Source of the DNA: Thiohalocapsa sp964524185
Lineage (GTDB): Bacteria > Pseudomonadota > Gammaproteobacteria > Chromatiales > Chromatiaceae
Direction: 5' to 3'
NCBI GenBank assembly: GCA_964524185.1
Contig: CAZGCI010000002.1
Coordinates: 1 to 64,000, forward strand
Length of the DNA: 64,000 bases
The stretch's first letter is position 1, and every line of letters starts with the position of its first letter. A model generated the notes under the pieces. It did no database searches. It had not been told where the DNA came from and worked only from the letters and a program-made list of their open reading frames with translations. This document shows positions 15,376-24,996 of this stretch, one piece after another. Position numbers and translations under genes: made by a program.

Positions 15376-16764
15376 ATGAGCGCAGACCTGCGCCAACCGA
15401 GCGGCCCTTCAGACGCGGGCTCGCCACCCCCGGACCGTTTTGCAGCGCTGCTGCCGGCAACGGCCCTGCGCATGCCGGTGGCTTGGAACCGCCTGCACGT
15501 GCCTGGGCCGCCGGCGGCCTTTGCCCTCAGCGGCCCGGAGATCCATGCGGCGACACCGTTGGAGCGCTTCCACCGGCGCATCGTCGCCTTGCTCGAGTGT
15601 CCCACCGATGGCGGCGACCGGCTGGCGCTGGTGGATAAGGCCATCCCGCATGCGCACTTCGATTTGATGCTGAGTGAGGCGTCGGACGACGACAAGCCGA
15701 GCCCCTGTGACGTGTCACCCCTCACCGGCCGGGTGCTCTGGCGCACGGGATTGGAGTTCGTGCGCTTCGTCTCGGACCCAGCGGTGATGGCCGCGCGCGG
15801 CCTAGCGGGCGGCGCGCTGCACCTGGCGCTGAACTGCGACCCCTACACACAAGACCGTGAAAGCGTCCAGGCAGCCAAGCAGTTTCACCTCCACCTGTTG
15901 TACTGGAGCGCGGCCGAGCTCGAGCAGCTCGCTGGCGCCCCGGAGCGCCCCTTGCAGCACGACCCACGCACTCGCCGGCAGCTGCTGGACCCGCTGGCAT
16001 TTGTCGGCGCCCGGCTGGTGACGGCACTGCTGCAGGAGCTGGCGCCGGGCATTCCGGGCGCGGTCGCGCTGGATTGCGACGACGAGGCCATCGTCGCCGG
16101 CCATCGACCGCCCGGCGCGCTGCTGCAGCTGCCGGGCTGGGAGGTGCTCGCGGATCCCGCCTTCGAGGATCTGGTGCGACGGCTGCATGGGCGCCTGACG
16201 GACATGGCGGCGCTGCTGCGGGCGGCCTTCACGGGCGACGCAGGGGTGCCTGTGCCCTGGCAGCGCCACCCGCTGCGCAACCGCGCTGCTATCCAAGCGG
16301 CGCTGGGGGGCCTGGATCTTTCCCCAGGATTGCTAGCAGCGCTTGACAGCCTCGCCAACGTGCTGCGCGACCTACCGCCGCCGGTGCTAGCACGCTTGCG
16401 CCGCAGCCGCCCGGCGCTGCGCAAACACCTGCTGACCCTGAATCCACCAAGCTATGCACTCAATCTGTTCTCGCCCGGGCGGAACCTGCCGAGGACACCG
16501 CTGGCCGCGGCCGGGCTCGTGTATCTCAGCATCCAGCCCAAGCTCTTCTCGGGTACCGGCGGCGCCGGGCTACTGGCGCTGGACGGACTGCCAAGCGTGC
16601 GGGTGTGCCGCGGCGCCGGCCATTTCGACGCGCCGCAGTGGCGCCGGCGCGCCGCACTGCAACGCGCCTTTGCCCTGCACAACGCCGAGGCCTTGCGGGG
16701 GCTCCTCGGCGCCGGCTGCGGACGTGTGCGACGCTTCGTGGACTATGAGCAGGGCTGGGCCTAG
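15376..16764 (+). CDS. Uncharacterised H-x-H family protein (paralogue 2)
   Basis: A 462-residue protein without a domain I can name and without a signal peptide. It shares an ordered set of features with the 7986-9152 product: DKAIPHAHFD (87-96), SPLTGRVLWRT (114-124), AAKQFHLHLLYWSAAEL with His171 and His173, and a late segment AGLVYLSIQPKLFSGTGGAG followed by SVRVCRG. I infer distant paralogy. The start ATG 15376 is uncertain (GTG 15361 is possible). It follows the Mla-like lipoprotein gene by 76 bp in the same direction, so it may belong to that operon. Confidence 0.72.
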   Translation: MSADLRQPSGPSDAGSPPPDRFAALLPATALRMPVAWNRLHVPGPPAAFALSGPEIHAATPLERFHRRIVALLECPTDGGDRLALVDKAIPHAHFDLMLSEASDDDKPSPCDVSPLTGRVLWRTGLEFVRFVSDPAVMAARGLAGGALHLALNCDPYTQDRESVQAAKQFHLHLLYWSAAELEQLAGAPERPLQHDPRTRRQLLDPLAFVGARLVTALLQELAPGIPGAVALDCDDEAIVAGHRPPGALLQLPGWEVLADPAFEDLVRRLHGRLTDMAALLRAAFTGDAGVPVPWQRHPLRNRAAIQAALGGLDLSPGLLAALDSLANVLRDLPPPVLARLRRSRPALRKHLLTLNPPSYALNLFSPGRNLPRTPLAAAGLVYLSIQPKLFSGTGGAGLLALDGLPSVRVCRGAGHFDAPQWRRRAALQRAFALHNAEALRGLLGAGCGRVRRFVDYEQGWA

Positions 16765-16808
16765 ACCCTTGGCCCTGCGGACCAACACCGGAACCTGCTG
16801 ATCGCGCC

Positions 16809-17711
16809 ATGGATTTCGCCGCCTTCGCGCCCTTTTGGATCGTCTTCTCGCTGCTGTCGGCCTTCTTCCACGCCTCGCGGCTGGCGGTGACCAAGCACCT
16901 GTCGTTCAGCTTCTCGGCCCGGGCACTCACGCTGTACGTCAACCTGGCCAGTCTGTTGGTCACCGCGCCGCTCATCGTCTGGCATCACGATTTCCCGCTC
17001 CACGAGCCGATCTATACCGCGGTGGTGCTGTTCGGCGGCGTCGTCTCCGGTCTCGGCGGCTGGGCGCTGAACACCGCCATCCAGCGCAGCGACGTATCCC
17101 TCGTGGGACCGGTGATGACGCTGACCCCCGGCTTCGTTGTAGTCATCGAGTGGCTGATCATCGGCGACCTGCCGGGCCAGCTCGGCGTGCTGGGCCTGGC
17201 GCTGCTCGTCGCCGGCGGCTATGTGCTCGCGGTGGAGCGCGAGCAGACCAGCGTCTGGTCGCCGCTGCGCCGGCTGGTGACGGAGCCCGGCAGCATGCTC
17301 ACGCTGGTGGCGGCCCTTTGCTTTGCCGCCGCATCCACACTCGGGCGCGTCGGCATTCAGATGAGCGACCCGCTGTCCTTCGCGGTGGTGGTGGCCATGG
17401 TGAACCCGCTGGTGCTGTTCGTCATGTTCAGCCTCCAAGACCACCGCTTCTACCGCGAGGCGTTTCCCAGGCACTTACGCCGGGAGTTGCGGCCATTGCT
17501 GCTGCTGGGGGTGTTGTTCGCGCTGATGCGTATTGCCGACCAGATTGCACTCAGTCTGACGCTCGCCTCCTATGCGATGGCCGTCAAGCGCACGGCGGGG
17601 TTGTTCTCGGTCATGCTCGGGCACTGGTACTACGGCGAGGGACACATGGCGGCGCGCCTCGCGGGCAGTGCATTGATGCTGGTGGGTCTGTTCGCATTGA
17701 CGCGGTCCTGA
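16809..17711 (+). CDS. EamA family (DMT) transporter
   Basis: A 300-residue inner-membrane protein with about ten hydrophobic helices arranged as two EamA repeats. Repeat ends are visible at GLGGWALNTAIQRSDVSLVG and LALLLVAGGYVLAVE-like segments, and in the second half at SLTLASYAMAVKRTAGLFSV. The family exports small metabolites; the substrate is unknown here. It follows the H-x-H gene by 44 bases and may be co-transcribed. Confidence 0.88.
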   Translation: MDFAAFAPFWIVFSLLSAFFHASRLAVTKHLSFSFSARALTLYVNLASLLVTAPLIVWHHDFPLHEPIYTAVVLFGGVVSGLGGWALNTAIQRSDVSLVGPVMTLTPGFVVVIEWLIIGDLPGQLGVLGLALLVAGGYVLAVEREQTSVWSPLRRLVTEPGSMLTLVAALCFAAASTLGRVGIQMSDPLSFAVVVAMVNPLVLFVMFSLQDHRFYREAFPRHLRRELRPLLLLGVLFALMRIADQIALSLTLASYAMAVKRTAGLFSVMLGHWYYGEGHMAARLAGSALMLVGLFALTRS

Positions 17712-17955
17712 TCGGGATTTGGATCGACATCGGGATGGCGATGAGCAGGGCGAGCTGGAACGGGGCCCGTTCGAGCCGTGCCCTGCCGAGCGACTTCGCC
17801 TCCGGGGCGGGGCGGCGCTGGTAGCCCGGACGGCCATCCCGCGAAGGGCGCGGCGGCTCGTGCCGAGCCCCACGGGTGCGCGCGGTAAAGAGCTGGTACG
17901 CTTCTGTCTTGGTTCGCAAATCCACCACGGGCCGCAGCGGCCCGGGAGCCAACGC

Positions 17956-19689
17956 ATGCGCCGAGTCCGCCGCCCCTTTCACGTCGAGCTGATCAAGCCG
18001 TCCCACTATGACGACGACGGCTACGTGATTCAGTGGCTGAAGGCCTGGATCCCGTCCAATTCGCTGGCCAGCATGTACAGCCTGACGCTGGAGGCCGCGG
18101 AGCAGCAGGCACTCGGGACCAACGTGGATATCCGCGTCCAGGCCTATGACGAGACCAACACCGTCATTCCGGTCAAGCGCATCATCCGGCGTCTGCAGCA
18201 GGCCGGCGGCGAGGGCTTGGTGTGCATGGTGGGTGTGCAGTCCAACCAATTCCCCCGCGCGATGGACATGGCGCGAGTATTCCGCGCCGCCGGCCTGCAG
18301 GTCGCCATCGGTGGCTTCCATGTGAGCGGCTGCCTGGCCATGCTGCCCGAGCTACCGGCAGACTTGCAGGAGGCGCTGGATCTCGGCATCACCCTGTTTG
18401 CCGGCGAATCCGAGGGCCGCTTCATGGACCTGCTACGGGCGGCGCAGGGGCACGCCATGGCGCCGCTCTACAACTACATGGACGACCTGCCGGGCATGGA
18501 GGGCCAGCGCATGCCCTATCTGCCGCCCAAGGTGGCCCGCCGCTATGCGCCCATGCCCGGCACCTTCGATGCCGGCCGCGGCTGCCCGTTCCTATGCAGC
18601 TTCTGCACCATCATCAACGTGCAGGGGCGCAAGTCACGCTACCGCAGCCCCGACGACGTGGAGCGGCTGCTGCGCGCCAACCTGGCCCACGGCATCCGCC
18701 ATTACTTCATCACCGACGACAACTTCGCCCGCAACCGCAATTGGGAGCCTATTTTCGACCGCATCGCCGCGGTGCGCGCGGAGCTGGGTGTGAAATTCAA
18801 TTTCACCATCCAGGTCGACACCATGTGCCACACCCTGCCGGGCTTCGTGGACAAGGCGCGCAAGGCGGGCGTGTCGCGGGTATTCATCGGGCTGGAGAAC
18901 GTCAACCCGGAGAATCTCAAGGCGGCCAACAAGAAGCAGAACAAGATCGCCAACTATCGCGACATGCTGATCGCCTGGCAGCAGCGGCGCGTGACCACAT
19001 ACTGCGGCTACATCCTGGGCTTTCCGGGCGACACCCCGGCCTCCATCGCCGCCGATATCGAGACCATCAAGCGCGAGCTGCCGCTGGATATCCTGGAGCT
19101 GTTCTGTCTCACGCCGCTACCTGGCTCCGCAGACCACAAGTCCCTCGTCGAGCAAGGGGTCGAACTGGACCCCGACATGAACATCTACGACCTGGAGCAC
19201 GTCTGCACCGCGCACCCGAAGATGACCAAGGCCGAATGGCTCGGGGCCTATCGTGCTGCCTGGGACAGCTACTATTCGATGCAGCACCTGGAGACCCTGA
19301 TGCGGCGCGCCGCTGCCTTCCGCCGCAACCCCAAGCGCGTGATGGAGATCGCGTTGGAGTTCTACGGCTGCTTCCGCTTTGAGCGCGTGCACCCGCTGCA
19401 GGGCGGCTTCGTGCGCCGCAAGATCCGCACCCAGCGCCGTCCCGGCTTGGCCATCGAGCACCCCTTGACCTTCCACGCCCGACGCGCCTGGGAGATCACG
19501 AGCACCTACTCCCGGCTCTTGGTCTATGCCCTGCGGGTCTGGATGCTCTACAAACGCATCCGCAAAGAGACCCGCGACAGCGCCGGGCTCGATTATCTCG
19601 ACGACGCCATCCGCCCGAGCGCACCTGCTGCGCCTGCTGCGGCCCAGACGGCCGCAGCGCCGCTGGACCTCACCGGTCAGGCGGCCTAG
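17956..19689 (+). CDS. B12-binding radical SAM protein
   Basis: A 577-residue enzyme with an N-terminal cobalamin-binding-like region (about 10-165, VGVQSNQFPRAMDMARVFRA and AIGGFHVSG). A radical SAM core has the cluster motif CPFLCSFC (Cys210, Cys214, Cys217), and a GFPGDTP strand end follows. The C-terminus (about 480-577) is basic and ends in an Ala/Pro-rich tail. This architecture is found in BchE/methyltransferase-like enzymes; the substrate is unknown. ATG 17956 begins conserved sequence directly (VELIKPSHYDDDGYVIQW); the upstream extension to 17719 is not family-like. Confidence 0.85.
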   Translation: MRRVRRPFHVELIKPSHYDDDGYVIQWLKAWIPSNSLASMYSLTLEAAEQQALGTNVDIRVQAYDETNTVIPVKRIIRRLQQAGGEGLVCMVGVQSNQFPRAMDMARVFRAAGLQVAIGGFHVSGCLAMLPELPADLQEALDLGITLFAGESEGRFMDLLRAAQGHAMAPLYNYMDDLPGMEGQRMPYLPPKVARRYAPMPGTFDAGRGCPFLCSFCTIINVQGRKSRYRSPDDVERLLRANLAHGIRHYFITDDNFARNRNWEPIFDRIAAVRAELGVKFNFTIQVDTMCHTLPGFVDKARKAGVSRVFIGLENVNPENLKAANKKQNKIANYRDMLIAWQQRRVTTYCGYILGFPGDTPASIAADIETIKRELPLDILELFCLTPLPGSADHKSLVEQGVELDPDMNIYDLEHVCTAHPKMTKAEWLGAYRAAWDSYYSMQHLETLMRRAAAFRRNPKRVMEIALEFYGCFRFERVHPLQGGFVRRKIRTQRRPGLAIEHPLTFHARRAWEITSTYSRLLVYALRVWMLYKRIRKETRDSAGLDYLDDAIRPSAPAAPAAAQTAAAPLDLTGQAA

Positions 19690-19727
19690 CCGAGGGCCGA
19701 GAAGCAGTTTAGCAACCCGCCAGACGT

Positions 19728-19838
19728 CAGTGGTTGTGCCTCGGCCCTCGGCACTTGGCCCTCGGCCCTTTCCCCTCCCGGCGCATGCAACACGAACGGG
19801 ACCTCGCAAACTCGGCGCGCCTGCAAAACCCTGGCGCG
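19728..19838 (-). repeat. Dispersed 3'-UTR repeat, copy A
   Basis: The sequence from CAGTGGTTGTGCCTCGG to CTGCAAAACCCTGGCGCG matches copy B (44852-44954) at most positions by eye, with a 7-base TCGGCCC insertion relative to B. It lies directly 3' of the aminotransferase gene (stop at 19849), in the same orientation relative to it as copy B is to kamA. Confidence 0.7.
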
Positions 19839-19848
19839 CTCAACGGAT

Positions 19849-20973
19849 CTAGGCTGGCTCGGCGCTGGTCAGGGCGTCTGCGACGCGCTCGGCGTCCTGG
19901 GCCGACAAATAGGGATGCATGGGCAGGCTGACGACGCGCGCTGCGGCGCGCTCGGCGTTAGGCGTGCAGTCGGGGCAGCAGAAGTGCGCGTAGGCGCCCT
20001 GGCGGTTGAGTGGGATGGGATAGTGGACCGCGGTGGGGATGTCTCGGGCGCTGAGCTGAGCGATCACGGCATCGCGGTCGTCCGCCTGCAGGGTGTACTG
20101 GGCGTAGACGCTGGTGTTATGCGCCTGGACGTACGGTGTAAGCAGGCCGGTGTTGGCGTCTTTGACGCTCCGGGCGCCGCGGCGTTGGAGGAGTTCGGTG
20201 TAGCGGCTGCCAATGGCGGCGCGACGCTCGACTTCGTCGGGAAAGATGGCGAGCTTGGCCAGCAGGACAGCGGCCTGAAGGGTATCGAGGCGGCCGTTGA
20301 CGCCCAGCCGCGGGTGGCTGTAGCGCCGATCCTGGCCATGGTTCATGGCCTGACGCATGCGATTGGCGAGCTGGTCGTCGTCGGTGAAGCAGGCGCCGCC
20401 GTCGCCATAAGCCCCGAGCGGCTTGGACGGGAAGAAGGAGGTGCAGCCGATGGTGGATAGCCCGCAGGAGCGCCGCCCCTTATAGCTTGCGCCGAAACTC
20501 TGGGCGGCGTCTTCGATGACCGGGAGTCCGTGTCGGTCGGCGATGGCGTTGATGGCGTCCATGTCCGCGCACTGGCCATACAGGGAGACCGGCATGATGG
20601 CGCGCGTCTTGGGGCCGATGGCGGTTTGGATGCCGCCCGGGTCGATGTTATAGGTGACCGGGTCGATGTCGACGAACCTGGGCACAGCACCCAGGAGGGC
20701 GATGACCTCCGCTGTGGCGACGAAGGTGAACGGCGTGGTGATGACTTCGTCACCCGGGCCGATATCGAGCGCCATCAGGGCCACAAGCAGGGCGTCGGTA
20801 CCGCTCGACACGCCCACACAGTGACGCACGCCCACGTAGTCGGCCAGGCGCGCTTCGAGCTCCGCAACTTCTGGGCCCAGGATATAGCGACCATGCGCCA
20901 GCACGGCCTTGATGCGGGCATCGATGTCCGCGGCGATGCGCGCCTGCTGCGCATTGAGGTCGATAAATTGCAT
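19849..20973 (-). CDS. DegT/DnrJ/EryC1 family sugar aminotransferase
   Basis: A 374-residue PLP-dependent aminotransferase of nucleotide sugars, such as WbpE- or PseC-type enzymes. Visible features are FIDLNAQQARI at the start, the SSGTDALLVALMAL cofactor loop, DEVITTPFTFVATAEVI, the EDAAQSFGA site, and the PLP lysine in FFPSKPLGAYGDGGA. ATG 20973 is chosen because MQFIDLN is the family start. It lies 37 bp downstream of kdsD and probably supplies an amino sugar for surface glycans together with the WbpM-like and WbpL-like genes upstream. Confidence 0.92.
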   Translation of the reverse strand: MQFIDLNAQQARIAADIDARIKAVLAHGRYILGPEVAELEARLADYVGVRHCVGVSSGTDALLVALMALDIGPGDEVITTPFTFVATAEVIALLGAVPRFVDIDPVTYNIDPGGIQTAIGPKTRAIMPVSLYGQCADMDAINAIADRHGLPVIEDAAQSFGASYKGRRSCGLSTIGCTSFFPSKPLGAYGDGGACFTDDDQLANRMRQAMNHGQDRRYSHPRLGVNGRLDTLQAAVLLAKLAIFPDEVERRAAIGSRYTELLQRRGARSVKDANTGLLTPYVQAHNTSVYAQYTLQADDRDAVIAQLSARDIPTAVHYPIPLNRQGAYAHFCCPDCTPNAERAAARVVSLPMHPYLSAQDAERVADALTSAEPA

Positions 20974-21010
20974 CGCGCTGCCCCGTGCGGGTGGTTCGAT
21001 TAGGTTCGGA

Positions 21011-21982
21011 TCATTTCTGCACAACGCCGACAACACCGGTGTCGTCGACCACCACCAATAGGGTGATGCGGTGCTGGGCCATCAGCTCGATGGCGGTCTG
21101 CATGTTGCTCTCGGCGCCGATGGTCACGGGGGCGGGCGTCATCAGGTCTGCGGCCGTCTTCTGGAAAAAGGCCTCGCGATGGGCCTGCACGGCGCGGCGC
21201 AGGTCGCCGTCGGTGATGATGCCCTCGGCCCGGCGTCGGTCGACGCTCACCAGCGCGATCCCGAGTCCGCCGTCGCTCACGGCTGACAGTACGGCATCGG
21301 CGTCCGCATCCGGGCCCACGAAAGGCAGGTTGTCGCCCCGCATCTCCTCGCGAACCGTGTGCAGCAATCGGCGGCCGAGGCTCCCGCCCGGGTGAAACCG
21401 CGCGAAGTCACCGGACTGAAAGCCGCGCGCGCGCATCAAGGCCACGGCGAGCGCATCGCCCATGGCGAGCGCCGCTGTCGTGGAGGCGGTGGGTGCCAGC
21501 TGCAGCGGACAGGCCTCGCGCTCCACCCGCACCGACAAATGCTGATCGGCGTGGGCCGCTAGCGTGGAGCGCGCATTGCCGGTGAGTGCGATGATGCGGT
21601 TGCCGTTGTCGCGCAGAAAGGGCAACAGCTTCACCAGCTCTTCGGTCTCGCCGGAATTGGAGAGCGCAATGAAGGTATCCGCCGGTGTCACCATCCCGAG
21701 GTCGCCATGAAAGGCCTCCCCCGGATGCATGAAGAAGGACGGGGTGCCGGTGCTGGCCAGGGTCGCGGCGAGCTTCTTACCGATGATGCCGGACTTCCCC
21801 ATGCCACAGACGATGACCCGGCCGCGGGTGGCGAGGATGGCCTCGACGGCGGCGGTGAAGGCGCCGTCGAGGTTGCGGACCAGGCCGAGGACGCCGGCAG
21901 CCTCGATCTCGAACACCTCGCGCGCCACCGCCGCGCAATCGATGCGGCCGATGTGCGGTGCGGAGCCGGCCATATCGGGCAT
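21011..21982 (-). CDS. kdsD: D-arabinose 5-phosphate isomerase
   Basis: Converts ribulose 5-phosphate to arabinose 5-phosphate for KDO in lipopolysaccharide. The 323-residue product has a SIS domain with CGMGKSGIIGKKLAATLAST, the HPGEAFHGDLGM active-site strand, and LSNSGETEELVKLLP. Two CBS repeats follow (about 205-323). The C-terminus ends GVVGVVQK, about nine residues short of the usual HDLLRAGVV-type end. ATG 21982 precedes AGSAPHIGRIDCAAVAREV. It lies 26 bp after gspD. Confidence 0.93.
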   Translation of the reverse strand: MPDMAGSAPHIGRIDCAAVAREVFEIEAAGVLGLVRNLDGAFTAAVEAILATRGRVIVCGMGKSGIIGKKLAATLASTGTPSFFMHPGEAFHGDLGMVTPADTFIALSNSGETEELVKLLPFLRDNGNRIIALTGNARSTLAAHADQHLSVRVEREACPLQLAPTASTTAALAMGDALAVALMRARGFQSGDFARFHPGGSLGRRLLHTVREEMRGDNLPFVGPDADADAVLSAVSDGGLGIALVSVDRRRAEGIITDGDLRRAVQAHREAFFQKTAADLMTPAPVTIGAESNMQTAIELMAQHRITLLVVVDDTGVVGVVQK

Positions 21983-22008
21983 TGAGCGCTGCTGGTGCGG
22001 CCGGCCCG

Positions 22009-24225
22009 TCAGAAACGGGTATCCAGGTTGCGCACCTTGTCGCGGAAGTCGCGGGTGACGGTCTCGATGTCACCGTCGCTGGCGATCACGCGGGGCGTCA
22101 GCACCACCACCAGCTCGTTGCGCTCTGCGCGGCGGCGCGTTTCCCCAAACAGCGGCCCGACGAGGGGGGCCCGATAGAGGCCCGGGACACCGGACCGGTT
22201 GCCCTCGTTGGCGTCCTGGATGAGGCCGCCGAGCACCACGGCCTGGTTGGAGCGCACCGCCACATTACTCGTGATATTGCGGGTACGGAACGTCGGCGAG
22301 TTGAGCGTCCCGCTGTCCTGGGCCACCGTGCTGACTTCCTGCTCGATCTCCATCTGCACCAACCCGCCCGGGGTCACCCTGGGCTTCACGGACAACTTGA
22401 CGCCGGTGGACCGGTATTCGATCTGGTTGATGATCCGATCCGTGGTCGCCGTCCCCTGCTGCTGGGTGGTTGCGATGGGGACGTCCTCACCCACCTGAAT
22501 CTGCGCCGTCTGGTTGTCGCGCACCATCACCGATGGGGAGGAGAGCACGTTCACCAGGTCGTCCTGTGCCAGCGCCGAGAGTGTGGCGCGAATGGTGTCC
22601 GGACGCAGCACGACGGACCAGTTGAAACCGGGGAAGGTGCGCGCGGGCCCTTCGGCCCCATCGCGCAACGAGATGTCGCTGCGGTAGTCACCCTCGGCGA
22701 GCCCAAAGAAGCGCCACTGCACGCCATAGCGCAGGCTGCCGGTGAGGCGAATCTCCACAATGGTGGCCTCTACGAGCACCTGCAGCGGCAGGATGTCAAG
22801 TTGTTTTAGTGCGTCCAGGATCTTCTTGTAATCGCGTGCGCTGGAGCGCACCAGGAGTGAGTTGTTCACGGCATCCGCGACGATGCTGACCTCAGATGAC
22901 AACTCCAAGGTGCTGGCAGACGCCCGCCGCGGCGTCGCCTCACCGCCGTCGCCGCCACCGTCCGCACCGCCGATGCTCGCCTGCTGCAGGCCGGGTGCTA
23001 CGCCGCCCACGCTCCGACGTTGGCCGCCACCCCCATCGCCGGAAAAAAGTTGCGTCAGCACGTCGGCGAGGTTTTCGGCATCGCCGTGGCGCACGCGATA
23101 GACGAACAGGCGCTGCGCCGTGCTGCCGCTGGCCTCCGCACGGTCGAGCCGGGTGATCCAGTCGCGCATTTGGGCCAGATAGCTCTGCTGAGGCGAGACC
23201 ACCAGCACGGCATTAGCGCTCTCCATCGGGATAAACCGGAACAACCCCTTGAAGGGGTTAGGGCCATCGCCGTCGGCCAGCAGGGCCTGGAGATTTGACA
23301 CCACGTCCGTCGCCTGCGCATATTCCAGGACGAAGAAACCCACCGACAGGCCAGCCATCCAGTCCACGTCGAAGACCTGGATGGTCTCCAGCAGGTTGCT
23401 CATCTCAGGGCTGGTGCCGGCGATGACGACGAGGTTACGCATGCTGTCCGTGCGCACGATGCTGCCATCCGGCGCCAGGGGCTCCAGGATGCTGGCCATC
23501 TCCTCGGCGCCGATGTAGCGCAGCGGCACGACCTGCAGGCTGTAGCCCTCGGGCAGCGCCCGTGCGGACTGGCCCAACTGGGGCACGACGCGCCCCTGGA
23601 CCGCGTTGCCGAGGGGGACGACTTCGTAGGTGCCTGCGTTGTCCACCAACGCTGCGTTATTCATCCGCAGCAGTGTTTCCAGCGTCGGGATGAGCATATC
23701 GCGCCGCAGGGGTCGGCCGGTCTGCAGGGACACGAAGCCGGAGACGCCCGGGTCTAGGACGTAGTTGACGCCCAGCAGATCGCCGAGGATGACCTTAACT
23801 ACCTCCCGAATATCGGTGCCGTCGAAGTTCAGGGTCACATCGCCCGGCGTGGTATCGACACCCGCGGGCGACACCTGCCGGACGAAGGTGCCTGTGCCGG
23901 GGAGCACATAGTCAGTTGCCTCCGGTATCTCGTCGCCGATGGCGATGCTGTCCGGCTGTGCGGCGTCGGTGCCGACCGGAACTGCACGGCGGTCGGGGTC
24001 CATGGCGTGTCCCTGGGTTGAGCCGATGCGTTTGCTCGGGTCAAACACCAGCCCGCCGCTGCCACACCCGCTGGTGATCAGCACCAGTAGCCCTGCCGTC
24101 AGGAGCCCAAGCCAGAGTCGCGCACTGGGCTGCAAACTGGTTCGCGCACGGGCCGGCGGCTCGGTCACGCGGCTCTCCCGGAGACCAGACCGTCGGGCTT
24201 GCCTGTTGGCGTTGTGGACTGACAT
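22009..24225 (-). CDS. gspD: Type II secretion secretin GspD
   Basis: The outer-membrane channel of the T2SS. The 738-residue product has a hydrophobic leader ending ITSGC (lipoprotein-like), an N0 domain (VTLNFDGTDIREVVKVILGD), N1-N3 repeats, a Gly/Ser-rich insert (about 425-450), and the secretin core with VLSSPSVMVRDNQTAQIQVG and NVAVRSNQAVVLGGLIQD. ATG 24225 is chosen; a GTG at 24273 would add 16 residues. It is the last gsp gene, as in the Xanthomonas xps order. Type O prepilin peptidase is not in this window. Confidence 0.93.
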   Translation of the reverse strand: MSVHNANRQARRSGLRESRVTEPPARARTSLQPSARLWLGLLTAGLLVLITSGCGSGGLVFDPSKRIGSTQGHAMDPDRRAVPVGTDAAQPDSIAIGDEIPEATDYVLPGTGTFVRQVSPAGVDTTPGDVTLNFDGTDIREVVKVILGDLLGVNYVLDPGVSGFVSLQTGRPLRRDMLIPTLETLLRMNNAALVDNAGTYEVVPLGNAVQGRVVPQLGQSARALPEGYSLQVVPLRYIGAEEMASILEPLAPDGSIVRTDSMRNLVVIAGTSPEMSNLLETIQVFDVDWMAGLSVGFFVLEYAQATDVVSNLQALLADGDGPNPFKGLFRFIPMESANAVLVVSPQQSYLAQMRDWITRLDRAEASGSTAQRLFVYRVRHGDAENLADVLTQLFSGDGGGGQRRSVGGVAPGLQQASIGGADGGGDGGEATPRRASASTLELSSEVSIVADAVNNSLLVRSSARDYKKILDALKQLDILPLQVLVEATIVEIRLTGSLRYGVQWRFFGLAEGDYRSDISLRDGAEGPARTFPGFNWSVVLRPDTIRATLSALAQDDLVNVLSSPSVMVRDNQTAQIQVGEDVPIATTQQQGTATTDRIINQIEYRSTGVKLSVKPRVTPGGLVQMEIEQEVSTVAQDSGTLNSPTFRTRNITSNVAVRSNQAVVLGGLIQDANEGNRSGVPGLYRAPLVGPLFGETRRRAERNELVVVLTPRVIASDGDIETVTRDFRDKVRNLDTRF

Positions 24226-24318
24226 GGCGTCGGGGCCTGGTAGCGCGGTTGGATGGCTGGTTGGCAGGCTCACGGGCTGGGTTGCGGACCGCGGCCCGCG
24301 GATTGGTCAGAGTGAGGG

Positions 24319-24996
24319 TCAGCGTGCCTGACGGACGGATTGGGCATCCGGCGAGCCCGTGGCTTGCTCGCGCTCGGGGTCACTGGCATCAGGCGCGGCA
24401 GGGGGTTCGTCCCCACCCCGTCTGATCTGGCCGGGTGGCGCTGACCGATTGCCCCCCGCCCGTCTCGACGGCGGCAGCCGGGTCGGCGGAGTGCGCGGAG
24501 GCGAGTTGGCGTAGTCGCGCAATGGTAACTCATTGGTCTCCCCCTGTCGCTCAAGGACCAGCCTATCGGGCTCGATGGCCTTCACCGTCCAGCCCTCATA
24601 GTCCTGACCAAGACGCAAACGCCTCGTCTCGTTGCTGCGCGGGCTGCGCACCCAGGCAGAGACCAGTGTCGGCGTGATCACGACAGCGGTGAGATTCGTG
24701 CCGCTCAGATCAGTGGCCGGCACCTCTTCCACGATGGGCTCATCCTCTGGCTCATCCGGCGGCGGTCGGCGGTCCGGCAGGAACAATGGGCGCTCCACGA
24801 CGGAGGCGTATTCCTCCAGGGGCGGCGGCTCCAGGGCGACTGAGTCAACGCCGGGGGTCGTCGGCTCGGTATCGGGCGCCGCCGTTTCGGCAGCGGGCGG
24901 CGGCGACGGCAGCCCCGCGTCTGGCGCCCAGCCCTGCCATTGCAGCGCCAGCCCTGCCCCAAGGAGCAGCGCAAGGCCGAGCAGCACTGGCTTCAT
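24319..24996 (-). CDS. gspN: Type II secretion protein GspN/GspC-like (XpsN type)
   Basis: A 225-residue bitopic protein: one N-terminal helix (2-19), a Pro-rich periplasmic linker, and an HR-like domain (about 60-165) beginning LEEYASVVERPLFLPDRRPP and continuing LTAVVITPTLVSAWV and LRLGQDYEGWTVKAIEPDRL. In Xps systems this protein takes the role of GspC, linking the inner platform to the secretin. The last 50 residues are Arg/Pro-rich and disordered. It overlaps gspM by ATGA. Confidence 0.82.
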   Translation of the reverse strand: MKPVLLGLALLLGAGLALQWQGWAPDAGLPSPPPAAETAAPDTEPTTPGVDSVALEPPPLEEYASVVERPLFLPDRRPPPDEPEDEPIVEEVPATDLSGTNLTAVVITPTLVSAWVRSPRSNETRRLRLGQDYEGWTVKAIEPDRLVLERQGETNELPLRDYANSPPRTPPTRLPPSRRAGGNRSAPPGQIRRGGDEPPAAPDASDPEREQATGSPDAQSVRQAR

